From an uncultured Collinsella sp. (GTDB taxonomy: Bacteria > Actinomycetota > Coriobacteriia > Coriobacteriales > Coriobacteriaceae): a stretch of DNA of 6,621 bases. Position 1 is the stretch's first letter, and each line of letters begins with the position of its first letter. Positions 5,178 through 6,621 of the stretch are shown piece after piece. The notes under the pieces are model-generated. The model ran no database searches. It saw only the letters and a program-made list of their open reading frames with translations, and was not told the DNA's origin. The position numbers were made by a program, and so were the translations under genes. The DNA is taken from assembly GCA_958424475.1 (NCBI GenBank), contig CATZTY010000059.1, positions 1 to 6,621 of the forward strand, read 5' to 3'.

Positions 5178-6074
5178 ATGTGGCGCACCTGCCAGCGCAA
5201 AGGCCAGCCTCAGGCAGTTGTAAGTGCCGCCGTCTCCATCGCCATCTTGGGATTGACTCAGATTCAATCCCCCACGGGTCCGCTTGCCCTCGAGATTCTG
5301 GGGCGCATCGCATTCCTCGGACTCGGCCTACTGGGCGCCGCGGCGCACCACGCATTCTCGATGGCGTTCCAAGATGACCCCGAACTCGCCACTGGAGCGG
5401 GAGCAGCCTATGCCGCCGGCATCGTCTTTGATCTTGCCGAGCGCCGTTACATGGGACTTGTCATGTTCGGCATCGCCGTGCTCTCGACCATTTCCATCCT
5501 AGCCGTGGAGGCCGGGGCCGATCCCAACCTGGGCCTTGTCGTCTTTTACCTGAGCTCGGGCTTTTTTGTCACGTTCTTTACCGCCACCTTTACGCAGCTG
5601 GCACCGCGCATGCGCGCGCCCGCCTTATGGGCCGGCATGGGTCGCGCTGCCAACAACGTATGCGCGTTCACCACATCGGGTATCTCGCTGGCGCTCGTGA
5701 CCTCGGACAATGTCGCTCTCATCATGATCGGTGCGCTCGTTTTGCTCGTCGCCGCCTGCGCGACATTCGTGGCAGCCGGCTTGTTCCGCCTACCCCAAAC
5801 CGAGCAGGAGCGCGAGCGCGGGCAGCTGGCAGAAGAAGCACTCGCCGCGCCGAGTATCGAAGAGCAGCGCCAGACCTTCATCGCCAACCACGCTCTCACC
5901 CCGCGCGAAGTCGACGTGCTCATAGCCGTGACCCAGGATGAACGCCCGCTCAAGCAGATCGCCGAGGAGCTCGGCATCTCGATGCGCATGGTACAGCGCC
6001 ACCTGAGCTCTATCTACCAAAAGACTGACACGCAGACGCGCACCGGTCTCACCAAGGCCTTCCCCTCGGCCTAA
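5178..6074 (+). CDS. Membrane LuxR-type regulator, apparently lacking its N-terminal half
   Basis: 298 residues. Residues about 14-203 contain roughly six to seven hydrophobic segments (for example 92-112, 118-142 and 179-203). A linker rich in Gln/Glu/Arg follows (about 205-235), then a LuxR/GerE-type helix-turn-helix at 238-295, beginning LTPREVDVL, with QIAEELGISMRMVQRHLSSI covering the helix-turn-helix. Coriobacterial relatives as I know them carry about 12 membrane segments before this domain and are near 450-500 residues. This one looks like the second half only. The ATG at 5178 is the only standard start, since an in-frame TAA lies at 5130-5132, and it lacks a clear ribosome-binding site. 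It may be a shortened functional regulator or a 5'-truncated remnant; the downstream frame is intact, which argues against old decay. The divergent surface-protein gene is the obvious candidate target. Confidence 0.78.
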   Translation: MWRTCQRKGQPQAVVSAAVSIAILGLTQIQSPTGPLALEILGRIAFLGLGLLGAAAHHAFSMAFQDDPELATGAGAAYAAGIVFDLAERRYMGLVMFGIAVLSTISILAVEAGADPNLGLVVFYLSSGFFVTFFTATFTQLAPRMRAPALWAGMGRAANNVCAFTTSGISLALVTSDNVALIMIGALVLLVAACATFVAAGLFRLPQTEQERERGQLAEEALAAPSIEEQRQTFIANHALTPREVDVLIAVTQDERPLKQIAEELGISMRMVQRHLSSIYQKTDTQTRTGLTKAFPSA

Positions 6075-6077
6075 AAC

Positions 6078-6118
6078 AAAAACCGCTACAACGGGGCCTG
6101 TCCCCTTTGTAGCGGTTT
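6078..6118. terminator. Bidirectional hairpin terminator between convergent genes
   Basis: AAACCGCTACAA (6080-6091) pairs with TTGTAGCGGTTT (6107-6118); after one C-T mismatch GGGG (6093-6096) pairs with CCCC (6102-6105) around a 5-nt loop. It starts 4 nt after the regulator stop codon. On the plus strand only TTT follows. On the minus strand the flank reads TTTTTGTTTT, so termination is probably stronger for the leftward transcript from the ATP-binding protein gene. Confidence 0.82.
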
Positions 6119-6148
6119 GAGCGGAGCAGAAGGTCACTCTGCCAGTTT

Positions 6149-6205
6149 GTCTCAGTCTGTAACAGATAGGACCCTAAAAGCAGGCTTATTGTTACAGATC
6201 GAGAC
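6149..6205. repeat. 57-bp palindromic repeat, copy 3
   Basis: GTCTCAGTCTGTAACA (6149-6164) faces TGTTACAGATCGAGAC (6190-6205) across a 25-nt spacer beginning GATAGGACCCTAA. Half-site, spacer length, left flank GTTT and spacer motif match copies 1 and 2 some 2.7 kb away. It lies between the bidirectional terminator and the 3' end of the leftward gene, again between convergent genes. Confidence 0.85.
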
Positions 6206-6245
6206 AGCTAAAGGACATGAAGAGATCCTTCGCAGCAACAACCCC

Positions 6246-6621
6246 CTAACAAAGCGATGCCACATATCGGCCGAAGCCTGGCAGCGCAAATTCAAAACGT
6301 CCTTGCAGAGGTTCTTCAATTACCCCCGCCTCTACCAGACGCTTTTTATACGTTGAAATCGAACCGGAACTCTTCTTAAGCCTCGCTGCCAGCTCTTGCC
6401 TGGTCGTCGTCCCAACCGGATTCATTGCACGAAGAAATTCAAGGTCCCCTCGTGAAAGTTCCGCCGCTGTTGAAGCGAAAACTCGCGATTCCAGCTCCTC
6501 TTGCGCAAGTTTCGCGCCGCGTTCGACATCTTCAATAGAAACCTCGGAGGCTTGGCGCGAAGCATTCCATGCCCGATACCCCACCAACTGGAACATAAAT
6601 GGAAAACCATCGATCGCCTTG
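6246..6621 (-). CDS. ATP-binding protein with C-terminal winged helix (partial, 5' end outside window)
   Basis: The minus-strand frame is open from the right edge to TAG at 6248-6246. The first visible residues, KAIDGFPFMFQLVGYRAW, resemble the lid region of AAA-type ATPases in which a G-Y/F-P-F-x-x-Q-L-V-G-Y motif precedes the C-terminal domain. The ATG at 6596 is internal to this motif and so is not the start. The remainder carries a probable winged helix-turn-helix: DLEFLRAMNP, then TTRQELAARLKKSSGSIST as the helix-turn-helix, KKRLVEAGVIEE, and a beta wing GRFEFALPGFGRYV. The Walker A and B motifs would lie outside the window and cannot be checked. Such proteins are often found singly in accessory regions; the function is unknown. 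Base composition is lower in GC than the nfn genes. Confidence 0.72.
   Translation of the reverse strand, partial: KAIDGFPFMFQLVGYRAWNASRQASEVSIEDVERGAKLAQEELESRVFASTAAELSRGDLEFLRAMNPVGTTTRQELAARLKKSSGSISTYKKRLVEAGVIEEPLQGRFEFALPGFGRYVASLC

Noticed and set aside
1..6621. tRNA, rRNA or a complete insertion sequence
   Set aside because: No cloverleaf with a TTCRA arm, no rRNA-like stretch and no transposase frame was found on either strand.

Overview
The window looks like chromosomal DNA of a high-GC Gram-positive bacterium. The best guess is a gut coriobacterium of the Collinsella/Olsenella type (Actinomycetota). This rests on strongly GC-biased codons, a secreted protein with a LAATG-type sortase signal and Arg/Lys tail, and a transporter-like membrane protein ending in a LuxR-type DNA-binding domain, a fusion common in Coriobacteriia. 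The genus is inferred from these traits; no sequence search was possible.

Layout. 1-588 (+) is most of a peptidyl-tRNA hydrolase gene (pth) whose first few codons lie outside the window. 589-962 has no gene. It holds a 198-bp element bounded by a 29-bp inverted repeat with a strong terminator inside it, then a TATAAT promoter element and a folded 5' leader. 963-3202 (+) is a two-gene operon with overlapping genes encoding an NfnAB-like flavin/iron-sulfur oxidoreductase, which probably couples NADH, NADPH and ferredoxin; it ends in a good terminator at 3231-3268. 3203-3528 has no gene but is dense in palindromes, including two copies of a 57-bp inverted repeat. 3529-5098 (-) is a secreted, probably cell-wall-anchored surface protein, split into two frames at a run of seven G on its coding strand. 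5178-6074 (+) is a membrane LuxR-type regulator that appears to have only the C-terminal half of a transporter domain. It is divergent from the surface-protein gene. After a bidirectional terminator and a third copy of the 57-bp repeat comes the 3' part of a convergent ATP-binding/winged-helix protein gene (6246 to the right edge, - strand).

How it fits together. The left half is housekeeping and redox metabolism. The right half is a typical accessory surface-protein locus: an anchored protein with a slippery homopolymer, a divergent regulator, and a 79-bp shared promoter region. The most unusual signal is a repeat family made of the 16-nt half-site GTCTCRRTCTGTAACA. It occurs as pairs of facing half-sites separated by exactly 25 nt, in three copies, all between convergent genes. 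A compressed version of the inner half-site pair (TCTGTAACA-CCA-TGTTACGG) lies in the promoter region between the surface protein and the regulator. Whether the dispersed repeats and this promoter dyad share a binding protein is open, but the similarity is directly visible.
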